From NCBI GenBank assembly GCA_013289695.1, contig JABCZK010000015.1, forward strand, positions 1 through 64,000: a stretch of 64,000 bases of DNA. The letters run 5' to 3'. The notes beneath the pieces are model-generated. The model was given only the letters and a program-made list of their open reading frames with translations, was not told where the DNA came from and did no database searches. The stretch comes from Acidobacteriota bacterium. GTDB taxonomy: Bacteria; Acidobacteriota; Terriglobia; Acidiferrales; UBA7541. This document shows positions 1 to 9,396 of the stretch, piece by piece. Both the position numbers and the translations under genes were made by a program. Every line of letters begins with the position of its first letter. Within the stretch, counting starts at the first letter, position 1.

Positions 1-203
1 ACAACGTGCTCACCGCGCTGAAGCGCTTGGCGTTGCCAGCAAACTTATTGACGGCACGGCCCAAGCGACTGCGCTTTTTGATTTTCCATATGCCGGGTCG
101 CCTGGTGCATCATGCGCGACAGCTGAGCTTGCGACTGGGGACGGCCATCGCGGAACTGGCCATGTGCCTGGACGCCATGCGCTTATTGCCGGTTCCTGCC
201 TAG
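1..203 (+). CDS. transposase C-terminus (IS1380/IS4-like), cut by window edge
   Basis: About 66 codons of an open frame enter from the left edge and stop at TAG 201-203. The residues RPKRLRFLIF, then PGRLVHHARQLSLRLG, resemble the C-terminal tail of IS1380-type DDE transposases, where a basic RPKxLRF stretch is followed by a PGxLVxHARxxxLRL helix. This family call is from memory of the motif, and the catalytic domain lies outside the window. No terminal inverted repeat could be recognised just downstream. Whether the element is intact cannot be judged from here. Confidence 0.5.
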   Translation, partial: NVLTALKRLALPANLLTARPKRLRFLIFHMPGRLVHHARQLSLRLGTAIAELAMCLDAMRLLPVPA

Positions 204-557
204 GAGCGTGTAGTTTCTTATCGACGGATTTGCAGAGCGCTTTTTGGAGTGCTTCGAAAAATCACCGTCTGTCGACTTCCCGATTGACCTCACCAGCTTG
301 TACGCTTTGCACACCGACCCACAGGAGGAGTTCTGGCAGCGGATCCACTTCGCGCAACTCGCATTCGCGCTGCCGAGCACCCGTCACGGCTACCTTACGG
401 ACGGATTGGGGTCTGGCGGTCCCGCTCTGTGCGACCGCCGCGGCAAATTCAATGGCAAGTTCGACGGCCAAAGCCTGCCGAGATGCTGACGTAGGGGCGG
501 GTCTGGGACCTGCTGCTACGGATACAAATCCGTCGCCGCATTCGCAGATGCTGCGGT
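204..557. other. gene-free gap holding one dispersed repeat
   Basis: No convincing gene is present; the frames that cross it look like shadows. It lies between the transposase tail and the MFS gene and may include the outer end of the insertion sequence. A GTAGGGGCGGGTCT element sits at 491-508. Confidence 0.5.
491..508 (+). repeat. dispersed GTAG-type repeat, family E, copy 1
   Basis: The first 14 bases, GTAGGGGCGGGTCT, recur at 47625-47638. There they continue into a perfect inverted repeat ending GACCCGCCC. Here the second arm is degenerate (GGGACC). The GTAG tetranucleotide in front of a palindrome is the hallmark of REP-type elements. Confidence 0.5.
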
Positions 558-2060
558 TCACTGCGCAATATCTTCTAGCGCGAGGCCGCGGGTGCGCGGG
601 CCGAAGATGCTGATCGCCAGCACGACGACCACCATGGCCGCGGCGATAAATGCGAAGACGCCGCGCGTACCGTAATGGCGCAGAAAGAAAGCTATAAGGA
701 AGCTGGTGAAGATGGCGCTCAGGCGGCTCCAGGAATAGACGAAGCCGACTGCTTGGGCGCGGATGCGCGTGGGAAATAATTCCGCTTGATAGGCGTGGAA
801 GGCGATGGACATGCAATTGTTGGCGCAAGTGAGCAGCACGCCGCAGGTGATGAGCCAGACAGGATCGTGATGGCGCGCGAACAGCAATCCGAAAATCGCG
901 ATGCACGCGGCGGTGAAAGCGATTTGCCATTTGCGTTCGATGCGATCTGCAACGCGGTATGCGAGCAGCGGGCCGAGCGGCGCGCTGAGAGCGATGAGGA
1001 AAGAATATTGCAGGCTGTTGGTGATGGTGATGCCGGTCGCGATCAGCAGCGTGGGGACCCAGGACGCGAAACCGTAATAGCCGATGGTTTGGAAAAAATT
1101 GAAGACCATGAGCATGAGCGTACGCTTGCGATAAGGCGGGCGCGCTAGTTCGAGCAGGCTGCCGCGAGCTTCCGGGGAATGCCCGGCGAGAAGCATTGCG
1201 CTGGCGATTGGCGGCGACTCAAGCCCGCGTGCCGCTTGGCGTTTGCGGTCTTGCTGGACGCGCGCTTCCATCGCGGCGGTGACCCGCTCCGCTTCGTCGA
1301 ATTTCCCATGCGCCATCAGCCAGCGTGGACTTTCCGGCAAGCCGCGGCGAACAAACCAGATGAAAATCGCGCCGAGCGAACCTGCGAGCACGACCCAGCG
1401 CCAGCCGTCCAGGCCGAGCGGTTTCTGCGGAACAAGCCACCAGGAAAGCAGCGCCACCGCAGGCAACGCGGTGAAGCCGACTATCTGGCTGAGGGCGATG
1501 GCGCGGCCACGCAGTTGTCGCGGCATCAGCTCGGTAATGTAGGTGTCTATGGTGACCAGTTCGACGCCTATGCCGACGCCGGCGATCATCCGCCACACCA
1601 CAATGCCCTGCGCAGAGTGTTGAAAGGCCATCACAACGGTAGCGGCGGTGTACCACAACAGCGACGTTGTGAAGATCAAGCGACGGCCGAAACGGTCGGC
1701 GGCGAAACCGAAGAGCAGCGTGCCGACCAGCAGTCCCGCGAAAGTGGCGGCGACGAAGCCGGCGATGCCGTTGAAACCGAAGAATGCCGCGGAGGTGCTA
1801 GTGAAAAGGCCGCTGCGCACCAGGCCCGGACCAACGTAGGCGGTGAAAAACAAATCGTAATATTCGAACCAGCCGCCTAGGGAGAGCAGCAGTACGAGCG
1901 ACCAAATGTAACGCGTGGCGGGCAAGCGTTCGAGGCGGAAGCGAATAGCGGTGACGCGATAGGCGGCTGCGTCGCGATGAGGCGGGTTGGGCGTAAATGG
2001 AGGAGGTGGAGACGACGTCGGCATCGTCGTCAGACTAAACGCTCGCGAGGGCTGAGACAA
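558..2060 (-). CDS. MFS transporter, sugar/organic-acid porter type
   Basis: A 500-residue inner-membrane secondary transporter with about 12 hydrophobic segments. The loop 2-3 signature reads GFAADRFGRR, and PESPRWL after helix 6 is typical of the sugar-porter and related metabolite:H+ symporter branch. A tyrosine-rich WFEYYDLFF stretch sits in helix 1. The substrate cannot be read from the sequence. The start used is TTG at 2060, which has AAAGGT five bases upstream; an ATG at 2024 without a clear ribosome site would give a protein 12 residues shorter. The N-terminus is proline rich and cytoplasmic. It is transcribed alone, away from the DinB gene upstream. Confidence 0.85.
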   Translation of the reverse strand: MSQPSRAFSLTTMPTSSPPPPFTPNPPHRDAAAYRVTAIRFRLERLPATRYIWSLVLLLSLGGWFEYYDLFFTAYVGPGLVRSGLFTSTSAAFFGFNGIAGFVAATFAGLLVGTLLFGFAADRFGRRLIFTTSLLWYTAATVVMAFQHSAQGIVVWRMIAGVGIGVELVTIDTYITELMPRQLRGRAIALSQIVGFTALPAVALLSWWLVPQKPLGLDGWRWVVLAGSLGAIFIWFVRRGLPESPRWLMAHGKFDEAERVTAAMEARVQQDRKRQAARGLESPPIASAMLLAGHSPEARGSLLELARPPYRKRTLMLMVFNFFQTIGYYGFASWVPTLLIATGITITNSLQYSFLIALSAPLGPLLAYRVADRIERKWQIAFTAACIAIFGLLFARHHDPVWLITCGVLLTCANNCMSIAFHAYQAELFPTRIRAQAVGFVYSWSRLSAIFTSFLIAFFLRHYGTRGVFAFIAAAMVVVVLAISIFGPRTRGLALEDIAQ

Positions 2061-2529
2061 GCGGACCTTTATTGATTATAAGGAGCGTTAGCGAGGTGGC
2101 GATGCAGCCGTACGGCGAGCCAGCAGCGAAAAACCGAGGCAGAGAGATGCGAAGTTAGCGGTTCGATTTGCTAAGACAAGGCCGCGCGGGATGTTGCAGG
2201 CATATGCGTACGGCACACGAGTGGCGGGGAAACCACTCGGTGTTGAGCAACTACTCGGAGGAAGGAGTTGGCGGGAGCGGAGAGCGCAGATGGGGCCCAG
2301 CCCTTAAAATTTTATTAATAAGGTTTCCCGACCTGCGCTCTCGTTCTCCCGTTGCGCATAATCGCGGAAACGTACTCATACGGCCATACAGTAAATACCT
2401 TAATTTTGACCTACGAAAACCCTGTGTTGGGTTGGCACCTTTTGATGATGTGCTGAGTCGGGCGGCGCCCGGCGCCGTGCGGGCTGGCGCACCGCGCGAA
2501 GCGTGCATGGCATCTTGCGACACGCACGT
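2061..2529. other. gene-free gap
   Basis: No supported gene. An AT-rich stretch around 2305-2325 stands out from the GC-rich surroundings and could hold promoter elements for the MFS gene, but no clean -35/-10 pair was assigned. Confidence 0.4.
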
Positions 2530-3135
2530 TCAGCGGACTTGCAGGCCGTGTTGTTGTGTTGGCGGCGGGACGATGCCGTTAAGCCGCAGGTAATAGGCGG
2601 TTTGGCCGTAATGACCGGCGATGTGCCATAGCGCGATTGCCGCTATGCCCAGCTTGGTCTTCGGGCCGCCGTAGCGGCCTTCCGCGCGGTCCATCGCGTT
2701 CTTCTCGTCGATGCTGGCCAGAACGTTGTTGCCGTAGTCGAAGCAATCGCGCAGGTATTTCAGCAGCTCGCCTTTGGTCTTGGCGGGCGCGGGGACTCTC
2801 TTTTCGCAGCCGTCCGGCGGGGTTTTGCCTTCGATCTCATTGAAGAATGCGAAATTCGCGCAGGCCAGGTGCTTCACCTGTTCGGCGAAGGAGCGCACGC
2901 CATCGAATTTTCCGCCCGGCGCGCTGGGGATGTAGGAATATTTTTCGGCAGGCATCGCTTCGGCGACCGAGAAGAATTGATCTTCTGTATATCTCAGAAT
3001 CACGCCGATGCTTTCGGCTGTGGTCCTGGGGACTTCTCGTTGTTGCGCGCAAGACGGCACAGCAACGGTGGTGACGGATGCGAGCGTGACGGCTGCGGCC
3101 AGCAGAAATCGCGCGGATAGGGATGCGGATTCCAT
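2530..3135 (-). CDS. exported DinB-family protein
   Basis: 201 residues: a signal peptide (about 1-30, ending near PSCAQ) followed by a DinB/YfiT-like four-helix bundle. Metal-ligand candidates are the His in EQVKHLACANFAF and the pair in LWHIAGHYGQTAYYLR. That last motif, an HxxxH near the C-terminus before a YLRxN, is the usual DinB end. The family includes thiol-dependent metal enzymes and many members of unknown role; no substrate can be assigned. Export to the periplasm is unusual for DinB proteins but common in acidobacteria. Two other DinB genes lie in this window, at 3863 and 37051, and are cytosolic. Confidence 0.8.
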   Translation of the reverse strand: MESASLSARFLLAAAVTLASVTTVAVPSCAQQREVPRTTAESIGVILRYTEDQFFSVAEAMPAEKYSYIPSAPGGKFDGVRSFAEQVKHLACANFAFFNEIEGKTPPDGCEKRVPAPAKTKGELLKYLRDCFDYGNNVLASIDEKNAMDRAEGRYGGPKTKLGIAAIALWHIAGHYGQTAYYLRLNGIVPPPTQQHGLQVR

Positions 3136-3212
3136 GGTGAGGGCCTGCTGAACCTACGCGAGAGGATACGCGAGCGATGCGGAAAATTGAAGTGCGGATG
3201 CGGCGGTTAGGC

Positions 3213-3650
3213 TTAAACGGGCGGGGCGGATTTGAGCCAGCTCTCCATTTCGTTGTGGTCCACCAATCCAGGTTGTTGCATCACCGTGAGGCCACGGTAG
3301 AGAACCACGAAGTTGGGGATGCTGCTCACCTGGAAGCGCCCTGCGACTTGCGGATATTTCTCCGTATCCACTTTCACAACGATCGCTTTGCCGGCCATGT
3401 CCGCGGCGGTGCGCGCGACTTCGGGCGCGGCCGCGACGCACGGCCTGCACCAGCCCGCCCAGAAATCCACGAGCACTGGAACGGGGCTGTTCTGCACGAT
3501 TTCATCGAACAATTGGTCGTCGACCGCGAGGGGTTCTGCGAGGGGCGGCAGCGGCGACTTACAGAAGCCGCAACGGCCCGCGCTGGCGAGAAACTTGGCG
3601 GGAACGCGATTCTGCTTTCCACAGTGGCTGCAGGCGCGAATAACAGGCAA
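3213..3650 (-). CDS. trxC: TrxC-type thioredoxin with N-terminal zinc ribbon and WCRPC active site
   Basis: 145 residues. Cys7, Cys10, Cys27 and Cys30 form the two CxxC knuckles of the thioredoxin-2 zinc ribbon. A thioredoxin fold follows, with active site WCRPC (Cys68, Cys71) and the cis-proline in SSIPNFVVLYRG. Family members reduce protein disulfides in the cytosol and often serve oxidative-stress responses. The residue between the cysteines is Arg, where the classic motif has Gly (WCGPC), which should alter redox potential and partner choice. The start used is TTG at 3650, six bases after GGAGG; a TTG 15 bases upstream is possible. It diverges from the DinB gene at 3863. Confidence 0.85.
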   Translation of the reverse strand: MPVIRACSHCGKQNRVPAKFLASAGRCGFCKSPLPPLAEPLAVDDQLFDEIVQNSPVPVLVDFWAGWCRPCVAAAPEVARTAADMAGKAIVVKVDTEKYPQVAGRFQVSSIPNFVVLYRGLTVMQQPGLVDHNEMESWLKSAPPV

Positions 3651-3789
3651 GCAAAACCTCCACAAACGTCAATTCCGATTCGACGCGAACGATAGGATGC
3701 CACGAACCATACCAAAGTTCCCCTGGGATCGGCCAGAGACGGTACCGGTGGCGCGCCATGCCGGTCGCTGGGCGGGCAAATTGCCTGTG

Positions 3790-3818
3790 TTGACTTTCGC
3801 TTTTTGTTCGCCTACACT
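3790..3818 (+). promoter_or_regulatory. sigma70-type promoter for the DinB gene
   Basis: TTGACT at 3790-3795 and TACACT at 3813-3818 are separated by 17 bases. A good ribosome site (GGAGG) stands just before the ATG at 3863. This is a sequence match to the consensus only. Confidence 0.6.
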
Positions 3819-3862
3819 TTCTGGCGTTGTGACCCCAAACCGCTGAACACTTTGGAGGATTT

Positions 3863-4372
3863 ATGGCACTGAACGAAGCGCTGTTACCCGAATTCGACGC
3901 CGAGATGGCCAATACGCGCAAGACGCTGGAGCGCGTGCCGACGGACAAGTTTTCCTGGAAGCCGCACGAGAAGTCCGGAACGATGGGCTGGCTCGCGAAT
4001 CACGTGGCGGACGTCCCGGAGTGGGCGGTGTACACGCTGCAGCAAGAGTCGCTGGACATGGCTCCTAACGGAGTCGCGCCCACGCCGCCTCCACCGCCCA
4101 AAACCACGCAGGAGCTACTGGCGAAGTTCGACAAAAACGTAACGGCTGCCCGCGCGTTGTTGGCGAAAGCCAGCGACTCCGAGATGCACAAGACGTGGTC
4201 GCTGCTGAGCAATGGGACGACGATCATCGCTATGCCGCGTATCGCCTGTCTGCGTACATGGGTGATGAACCACGGGATCCACCATCGCGCGCAACTGGGA
4301 GTGTATCTGCGGTTGAACAACATCGCTGTGCCGGCGATCTACGGGCCGTCGGCTGACGAAAGCGGGATGTGA
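3863..4372 (+). CDS. cytosolic DinB-family protein
   Basis: 169 residues without a signal peptide. The DinB bundle is recognisable from the start (LLPEFDAEMANTRKTLERVP, then KFSWKPHEKSGTMGWLANHVAD) to the C-terminal WVMNHGIHHRAQLGVYLRLN. The likely metal-binding histidines are in ANHVAD and MNHGIHHRAQ. The ending GVYLRLNNIAVPAIYGPSADES is the standard tail of this subfamily. The function is unknown; some relatives are bacillithiol or mycothiol S-transferases. GGAGG lies six bases before the ATG, and a consensus-like promoter lies 45 bases further upstream. Confidence 0.85.
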   Translation: MALNEALLPEFDAEMANTRKTLERVPTDKFSWKPHEKSGTMGWLANHVADVPEWAVYTLQQESLDMAPNGVAPTPPPPPKTTQELLAKFDKNVTAARALLAKASDSEMHKTWSLLSNGTTIIAMPRIACLRTWVMNHGIHHRAQLGVYLRLNNIAVPAIYGPSADESGM

Positions 4373-4726
4373 GCGCGGCCGCATTGTCGGTGGGGAATGA
4401 GTTCCCCGCTCCACCGGGGGTGGCAGAGTTCCCGTTAGTTTCCTAGGTCTGAACGAGCACACGGGAGACGACGGAGATGCTTTACCGCCCGCCGGTCATC
4501 TGAACTTTTTGCGACAAATTCGACGGATCACGCCAAAACGCTCGCAAACCGCCGGAAAAGTCCGGCTGGGGTACGGCCGCTGCGGACACGCATACCGCTC
4601 GCGCGACCCGAGTCGGTGTTGACGCAAACCTTAGGTCAGGCATATCGGTACTAACGGCCCATTCCCTGGTGCCGCCGCGACCGCTATTGTTCAGGCGGGT
4701 CATCGGCTGCCGCCACAGGTAGCACA
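4373..4726. other. gap with a strong hairpin
   Basis: No gene found. GGGGAA (4392-4397) pairs with TTCCCC (4402-4407), and outer CGGT pairs with ACCG across a bulge. It may end the DinB transcript but lacks a T tract. The rest is the leader of the histidine kinase. Confidence 0.35.
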
Positions 4727-7000
4727 ATGGGCATAAAGATCCTTTCGACTTATTTTCGCTTGCTGGGCCTATCGAACTCGGGGTTAGCGAAGGCGCGCCT
4801 GCGCACTAAGCTCCTGATTCCGCTGACGTTGCTCATCGCTGCGCTTACCTTTGCCACGTTAGCGGTGGTACGCCATGCCGCCGAAGCACAGGTGCGGACG
4901 GCGGTAGAGCAGGATGCCCGCAATTCCGTATTGACCTTTCAGAATTTGCGCAAGGAACGCCAGATTCAACTCGACCGCACCGCCGAATTGCTTGCCACCC
5001 TGCCCACGTTGAAGGAAATGATGGCGGATGAAACGCTCGCGCGCATTCAGGATGCTTCCGAACAGATCTGGCGTTCGGGCGACACCGAACTGTTCGCGCT
5101 GGCCGATTGGAAGGGAAAAATCGTCGCGCTGCACACGTCGCTCCCCGGATTTCCACGCGAAGCGGCCGAGAGCGCACTGGCACATTCGTCCGGCGCGAAG
5201 GGCGTGGGAGGCTGGTGGTTTGGACATGGTCATCTATACCAGGTAGCGGTCCACCCGATTGAGCTGGGCGGCCCGTCATCGAGGATGTACTTGGGCACGG
5301 TAATCGTCGGACGCGAGATTGATTCGAGTGTGGCGGCCGAGGTGGGCCGAATCGCGTTGTGTCAGGTGGCGTTCCGCTACGGCGATCAGGCGGTGGTCAG
5401 CTCGTTTTCCACGATGGATGACGCGATGGCGGCGAATCGACTGAAGTCCAACGCCGGCACAAACAAAATTGAAATTAATAATAAGAGTTATCTGATCAGC
5501 TCGGTGAATTTAACGCCCGGGTCGTCCCCACCGCTTACTTTGACGGTGCTCAAGCCGTATGACGACGCGATGGCGGTGCTCACACGATTGAATCACACCC
5601 TCATAACCCTGGGATTTCTTGGCGTATTCGCGGGCGGAGCACTGGTGTGGGTGCTTTCGCGCACATTTACGCGCCCGCTGGAATCGCTGGTGCAAGGCGT
5701 GCGCGCGCTGGAACAGGGGAATTATGACTATCCGCTTGGTCCGGACGGCGGAGACGAGGTTTCGGAGGTGACCGCCGCGTTTGACCGCATGCGCGGAACG
5801 CTGCAGAAAAACGAGGAGCAACGCCATTCACTGGAAAACCAGCTGCGGCAAGCGCAGAAAATGGAAGCGGTGGGCAGACTAGCGGGCGGCGTGGCGCACG
5901 ACTTCAACAATCTGCTCACGGTGATCAAAGGCCACAGCGATCTGCTGGAAATGAGGTTGGGGACGCTGAGCCCGGCGCATCAGAACATCGCGCAAGTGCG
6001 AAAAGCCGCGGACCGCGCCACGGCGCTGACGCGGCAACTGCTAGCTTTCAGCCGCATGCAAGTGCTGCAACCGCGCGTGCTGGATCTGAACGCCCTGATT
6101 TCCGACGTGAGCAAGATGTTGCCCATGTTGATCGGCGAGGAAATTGAATACACCTTCCGTCCGGGCCATTCCTTGGCGCGAGTGAAAGCCGACCCTTCGC
6201 AGATCGAGCAGGTGCTGGTGAATCTGGCGGTGAACGCGCACGACGCGATGCCTAAGGGCGGCAAGCTAACCATTAGCACCCAAAATGTGGTCCTGGATGC
6301 TGCCTACACGCAAAGCCACCCTCCCACGGTCGAGGGGCGTTATGTGTTGCTGACGGTGGCGGACACCGGCTGCGGTATGGACGAATTGACCAAGGCGAAA
6401 GTGTTCGAGCCGTTTTTTACAACCAAGGAACTGGGCAAAGGCACGGGGCTTGGTCTCGCTACTGTATACGGCGTGGTGAAGCAAAGCGGCGGATATATAT
6501 GGGTGGACAGCGTACCGGAGCAGGGCACGCGCTTTGAAATATTCTTGCCGCAGAGCACGGCCGCGCCACAGCTTCCCTGCGAGGACGAACCCGCCGCCAA
6601 ATATTCGCGCGGCGTCGGGACCGTGGTGCTGGTGGAAGATGAGGAAGGGGTTCGCGAGCTGGCGGGCGAATTTCTACGCTCGAGTGGATACCAGGTGATT
6701 GCGGGCAAAGACGGTTTGGACGGGCTGGAGAAAGCGGAACAGGAAACGGGAGCCATCGATGTTTTGGTGACCGACGTGGTGATGCCACGCATGCGCGGCA
6801 CCGAGCTTGCACGGCGGCTGAAACGCGCGCATCCGCGCATGAAAATTGTGTATATGTCCGGCTACCTGCAGCACAACTCCGATGAAGCCTTCGTCCCGGA
6901 TTCCGGGCACTTGCAAAAGCCCTTCTCGCGCGATTCGTTATTGAGAAAAATGCGCGAGGCGCTGGGACAGGAAGAGGAACAGCCGCTTCAGACGATCTAA
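4727..7000 (+). CDS. hybrid sensor histidine kinase with C-terminal receiver
   Basis: 757 residues. TM1 is at about 29-48, a large extracytoplasmic sensor spans about 50-285, and TM2 is at about 288-312. A HAMP domain (FTRPLESLVQGVRALEQGNYDY) follows, then a HisKA domain with phospho-acceptor His391 in GGVAHDFNNLLTV. The HATPase has an N box around VNLAVNAHDAMPKGG and G boxes DTGCGMD and GKGTGLGLATVYG. The receiver (about 632-750) carries its Asp in VTDVVMP. The receiver is probably the second relay domain or a feedback module. No response regulator is adjacent, so the output partner is unknown. The signal sensed by the periplasmic domain cannot be predicted. Confidence 0.92.
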   Translation: MGIKILSTYFRLLGLSNSGLAKARLRTKLLIPLTLLIAALTFATLAVVRHAAEAQVRTAVEQDARNSVLTFQNLRKERQIQLDRTAELLATLPTLKEMMADETLARIQDASEQIWRSGDTELFALADWKGKIVALHTSLPGFPREAAESALAHSSGAKGVGGWWFGHGHLYQVAVHPIELGGPSSRMYLGTVIVGREIDSSVAAEVGRIALCQVAFRYGDQAVVSSFSTMDDAMAANRLKSNAGTNKIEINNKSYLISSVNLTPGSSPPLTLTVLKPYDDAMAVLTRLNHTLITLGFLGVFAGGALVWVLSRTFTRPLESLVQGVRALEQGNYDYPLGPDGGDEVSEVTAAFDRMRGTLQKNEEQRHSLENQLRQAQKMEAVGRLAGGVAHDFNNLLTVIKGHSDLLEMRLGTLSPAHQNIAQVRKAADRATALTRQLLAFSRMQVLQPRVLDLNALISDVSKMLPMLIGEEIEYTFRPGHSLARVKADPSQIEQVLVNLAVNAHDAMPKGGKLTISTQNVVLDAAYTQSHPPTVEGRYVLLTVADTGCGMDELTKAKVFEPFFTTKELGKGTGLGLATVYGVVKQSGGYIWVDSVPEQGTRFEIFLPQSTAAPQLPCEDEPAAKYSRGVGTVVLVEDEEGVRELAGEFLRSSGYQVIAGKDGLDGLEKAEQETGAIDVLVTDVVMPRMRGTELARRLKRAHPRMKIVYMSGYLQHNSDEAFVPDSGHLQKPFSRDSLLRKMREALGQEEEQPLQTI

Positions 7001-7070
7001 CGCTGGCGGGCTTCCAACTTTGCGTCAGCCCCGTCAGTGTCGAGGAAGCCTTGATTGACTTGGAGAAGAT

Positions 7071-8072
7071 TCAGCGCGATCCGACACCGTGGCCGGGCGT
7101 GAGCCGCATTATCAAGGCGAGTAGGACGATGACGGCTGCAAAATAGACGGCGGTCGGACGGCTGGGCCGCTCGGGAATATCGTTAGTGAACAGGCGCCAG
7201 CAGGCGCCGCCAGCGACCAGAGCGAATATGCCTTCGCCAAGCAACAGCCACAGCGCGAGACTAATCGTCAGAATCGCGATGCGCTCGATTTTGTTCAGGG
7301 CCAGCATGGCCTGGCCGCCGTCGAGCACCCATATCGGGATCAAATTCAGGACGTTGAGCCATGCGCCGGTGCGCGCAAGCGCCGCCCACAGGGGATCCGC
7401 GGTCTTGTACCAGATGATGCCGCATACCGCCGCGGAGATAAATCCGGCCAGCGGTCCGGCCAGGCTGATGAAGGCGCGGGTCACGGTGGACACTCCCAAG
7501 GCGCGCCATTTCACGTACGCACCGAAACCCGGCATGAACACCGGCATGTCCGCAGGAAGCCCGCGTCGCTTGATTTCGACATAGTGCCCCATCTCGTGGA
7601 TAAGTATGAGCACCGCGAAGCCAATCCCGAACCGCGTGCCGAAAAGTGCCCAATAGAATCCCAGGAAGGCGAAGAGGCTAAACAGAAAATTGAGCTTGAA
7701 GACCGTGAACAGCACCTTGGCCTTGGAAAGCGCGAGCACCACGGGAGCGAGCGGACCCAGTTTCTTAACCCACTGGTTTTTCGGCGGTGTAGACGCTGCG
7801 GCTCTTGCAGCAATTTCCAGCGAACGAACTCTCTGCTGCACCCATTCCGCTTGCGTGGAATCGGCTGGCAGCAACGGCAGGGTCTTCATCCACGCTTCGC
7901 GCGCCTCAGGCATTTGGTCGAGGTCCTCGTGTTCTTGCGCCCACGCCGATAACCGTTCGAGGTTTTCGGCGTGCACTAGTGTGTGACACTGGTTACACAC
8001 TAATGCTCCCGGAAGGAGCTGCAGGGAACATTGCTTGCATGGTTTTGTTAATTCGATCGGTGTTGAGGTCAC
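7071..8072 (-). CDS. M50-type membrane metalloprotease with N-terminal zinc ribbon
   Basis: 333 residues. Cys12, Cys15, Cys26 and Cys29 form a cytosolic zinc ribbon. Five to six membrane spans follow, with the zinc site HEMGH at 159-163 in the first conserved helix and LDGGQAM in the later one, which supplies the third ligand Asp. This is the site-2 protease / rhomboid-independent M50 layout, which cuts substrates within the membrane. Acidobacterial members of this compact group are rarely characterised. It sits head-to-tail with the zinc-ribbon membrane protein at 8127, 54 bases apart, so the two may be co-transcribed. Confidence 0.85.
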   Translation of the reverse strand: MTSTPIELTKPCKQCSLQLLPGALVCNQCHTLVHAENLERLSAWAQEHEDLDQMPEAREAWMKTLPLLPADSTQAEWVQQRVRSLEIAARAAASTPPKNQWVKKLGPLAPVVLALSKAKVLFTVFKLNFLFSLFAFLGFYWALFGTRFGIGFAVLILIHEMGHYVEIKRRGLPADMPVFMPGFGAYVKWRALGVSTVTRAFISLAGPLAGFISAAVCGIIWYKTADPLWAALARTGAWLNVLNLIPIWVLDGGQAMLALNKIERIAILTISLALWLLLGEGIFALVAGGACWRLFTNDIPERPSRPTAVYFAAVIVLLALIMRLTPGHGVGSR

Positions 8073-8126
8073 GGCAATCTGTTCGTAAAATCGGGTTCGG
8101 CGAACACAGGCGCTCCGGCTGAAATA

Positions 8127-8906
8127 TTAGTTCTTGAAGGGCCCCAGCACCGCTTTGGCACCAGAATCATCCGTCATCTGCCACGCAATCCGGATTCCGA
8201 CAAAAAGTATTACCAGGCCAATCGTTGTCGAGAGTGAGGGGCCATTTCTATAGAATTCCGAAAAGGGTGACGCCAGTCCCGCAAGCAATAGAGAGCCGAG
8301 GATCGCTGGGAAACTTACGGGATGACGTGCCGGAATAGTGGGTGGGGCTTGAGCCGCGTTCGGAGACGACGCCGAATCATCCCCGCCCTCCGAAGAAGGA
8401 TGTTCGCTGCTAGGTCTTTGAGTCAGCGGAGCATGTGCCGCTGCGCGATGTGCGTCTCGGGCCTTCACGTACTGCGCAATGCCCATGGGGACGGCGGACA
8501 TCGATACGGCTACATAGGTCAGCAGCGCTGCGGCGATTTGATAGCGCTGTCCACCGACTCCCCCGGAGCCGATTTTGATGGCTTTCGCAACAACGTAGCC
8601 GACCGCGAGCGCCACATACCCGATGATCAGGCCGGTGAGGATGCCAACTGTCGCGTACAAAATCATCCCCAAAATGGCGCCGCCTACGCCGAACGCAACG
8701 CCGCGCACGAATGCCACGTGACTATCTTTCGGCAATTTCAGCGCGGCCAGCTGCGCGCAATTCTGACAAGCTAGCACGCCGTTGATCCGATAGTACTCCG
8801 CGCCAATCGGTTGATTGCAGGACTTGCAGCATTCGGGACCGCCTCGGCTCGCATACTCGGCCGTTCCGAACTGAGGGGCATTTTTAGAGAAACCGGGTCC
8901 CGGCAT
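8127..8906 (-). CDS. zinc-ribbon membrane protein of unknown function
   Basis: 259 residues. An N-terminal CxxC...CxxC knuckle (CCKSC at 26-30 and CQNC at 47-50) is followed by about four transmembrane helices, with a polar Ser/Pro-rich linker near 165-195. The knuckle resembles a B-box or LIM-like ribbon often fused to membrane domains. Its stop lies 54 bases upstream of the M50 peptidase start on the same strand. That makes an association with the peptidase possible, as substrate, adaptor or regulator, but this is inference from position. No named family is recognised with confidence. Confidence 0.6.
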   Translation of the reverse strand: MPGPGFSKNAPQFGTAEYASRGGPECCKSCNQPIGAEYYRINGVLACQNCAQLAALKLPKDSHVAFVRGVAFGVGGAILGMILYATVGILTGLIIGYVALAVGYVVAKAIKIGSGGVGGQRYQIAAALLTYVAVSMSAVPMGIAQYVKARDAHRAAAHAPLTQRPSSEHPSSEGGDDSASSPNAAQAPPTIPARHPVSFPAILGSLLLAGLASPFSEFYRNGPSLSTTIGLVILFVGIRIAWQMTDDSGAKAVLGPFKN

Positions 8907-9396
8907 GCGCGGGAAGGTACCACAGTAGCCTATTGTCGAAAAGCAAATATTCGCGCACCGAGCGGATCGCGATTACCGATCGCTGTGATCGAAAAGGCGG
9001 CTACAGGCCGTTCGGTTTTATATACTCTTAGGACAAACTTGGGGTAGAGCTTGCGCCAGCACTCGCCAGAAGCGGTATGTTTGCAGTTGCGGGCCTGCAT
9101 AGGCACACGTTCAGGAATTCCACCGCGGCGTGCGGCTCGCCATCGAACCGATACTTTTTGGAGCTGTGAGTGAGAGGGGGCCGAGCCCAGGGAAAGCACG
9201 GTCTGCGCGAGCCGGAGCGTTCGCGCAGCAGGGGCGCGGGACAGGCATTCACTCGGGTTTGGATCTGACTGCGCCACACGCAATTTAAGATTTTACTGGC
9301 AACGACGGGAGTTGCCCGCCCGGCGAATGGCGCCCCGCGCGCGGCTTTCCGGGTGCACAACGTGACGACGCGGCCGGCGTCGCTGGCGAGGTAGCG
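8907..9396. other. gene-free gap between divergent genes
   Basis: It separates the leftward zinc-ribbon gene from the rightward cupredoxin-like gene, so it should hold promoters for both. No repeat or RNA structure stood out. Confidence 0.4.

Noticed and set aside
2168-2593. 141-codon frame in the gap upstream of the DinB gene
   Set aside because: Cys/Arg-rich, no ribosome site and no recognisable domain.
4388-4416. Hairpin after the DinB gene as a terminator
   Set aside because: No T tract and a five-base bulge; left only as a note in the gap entry.
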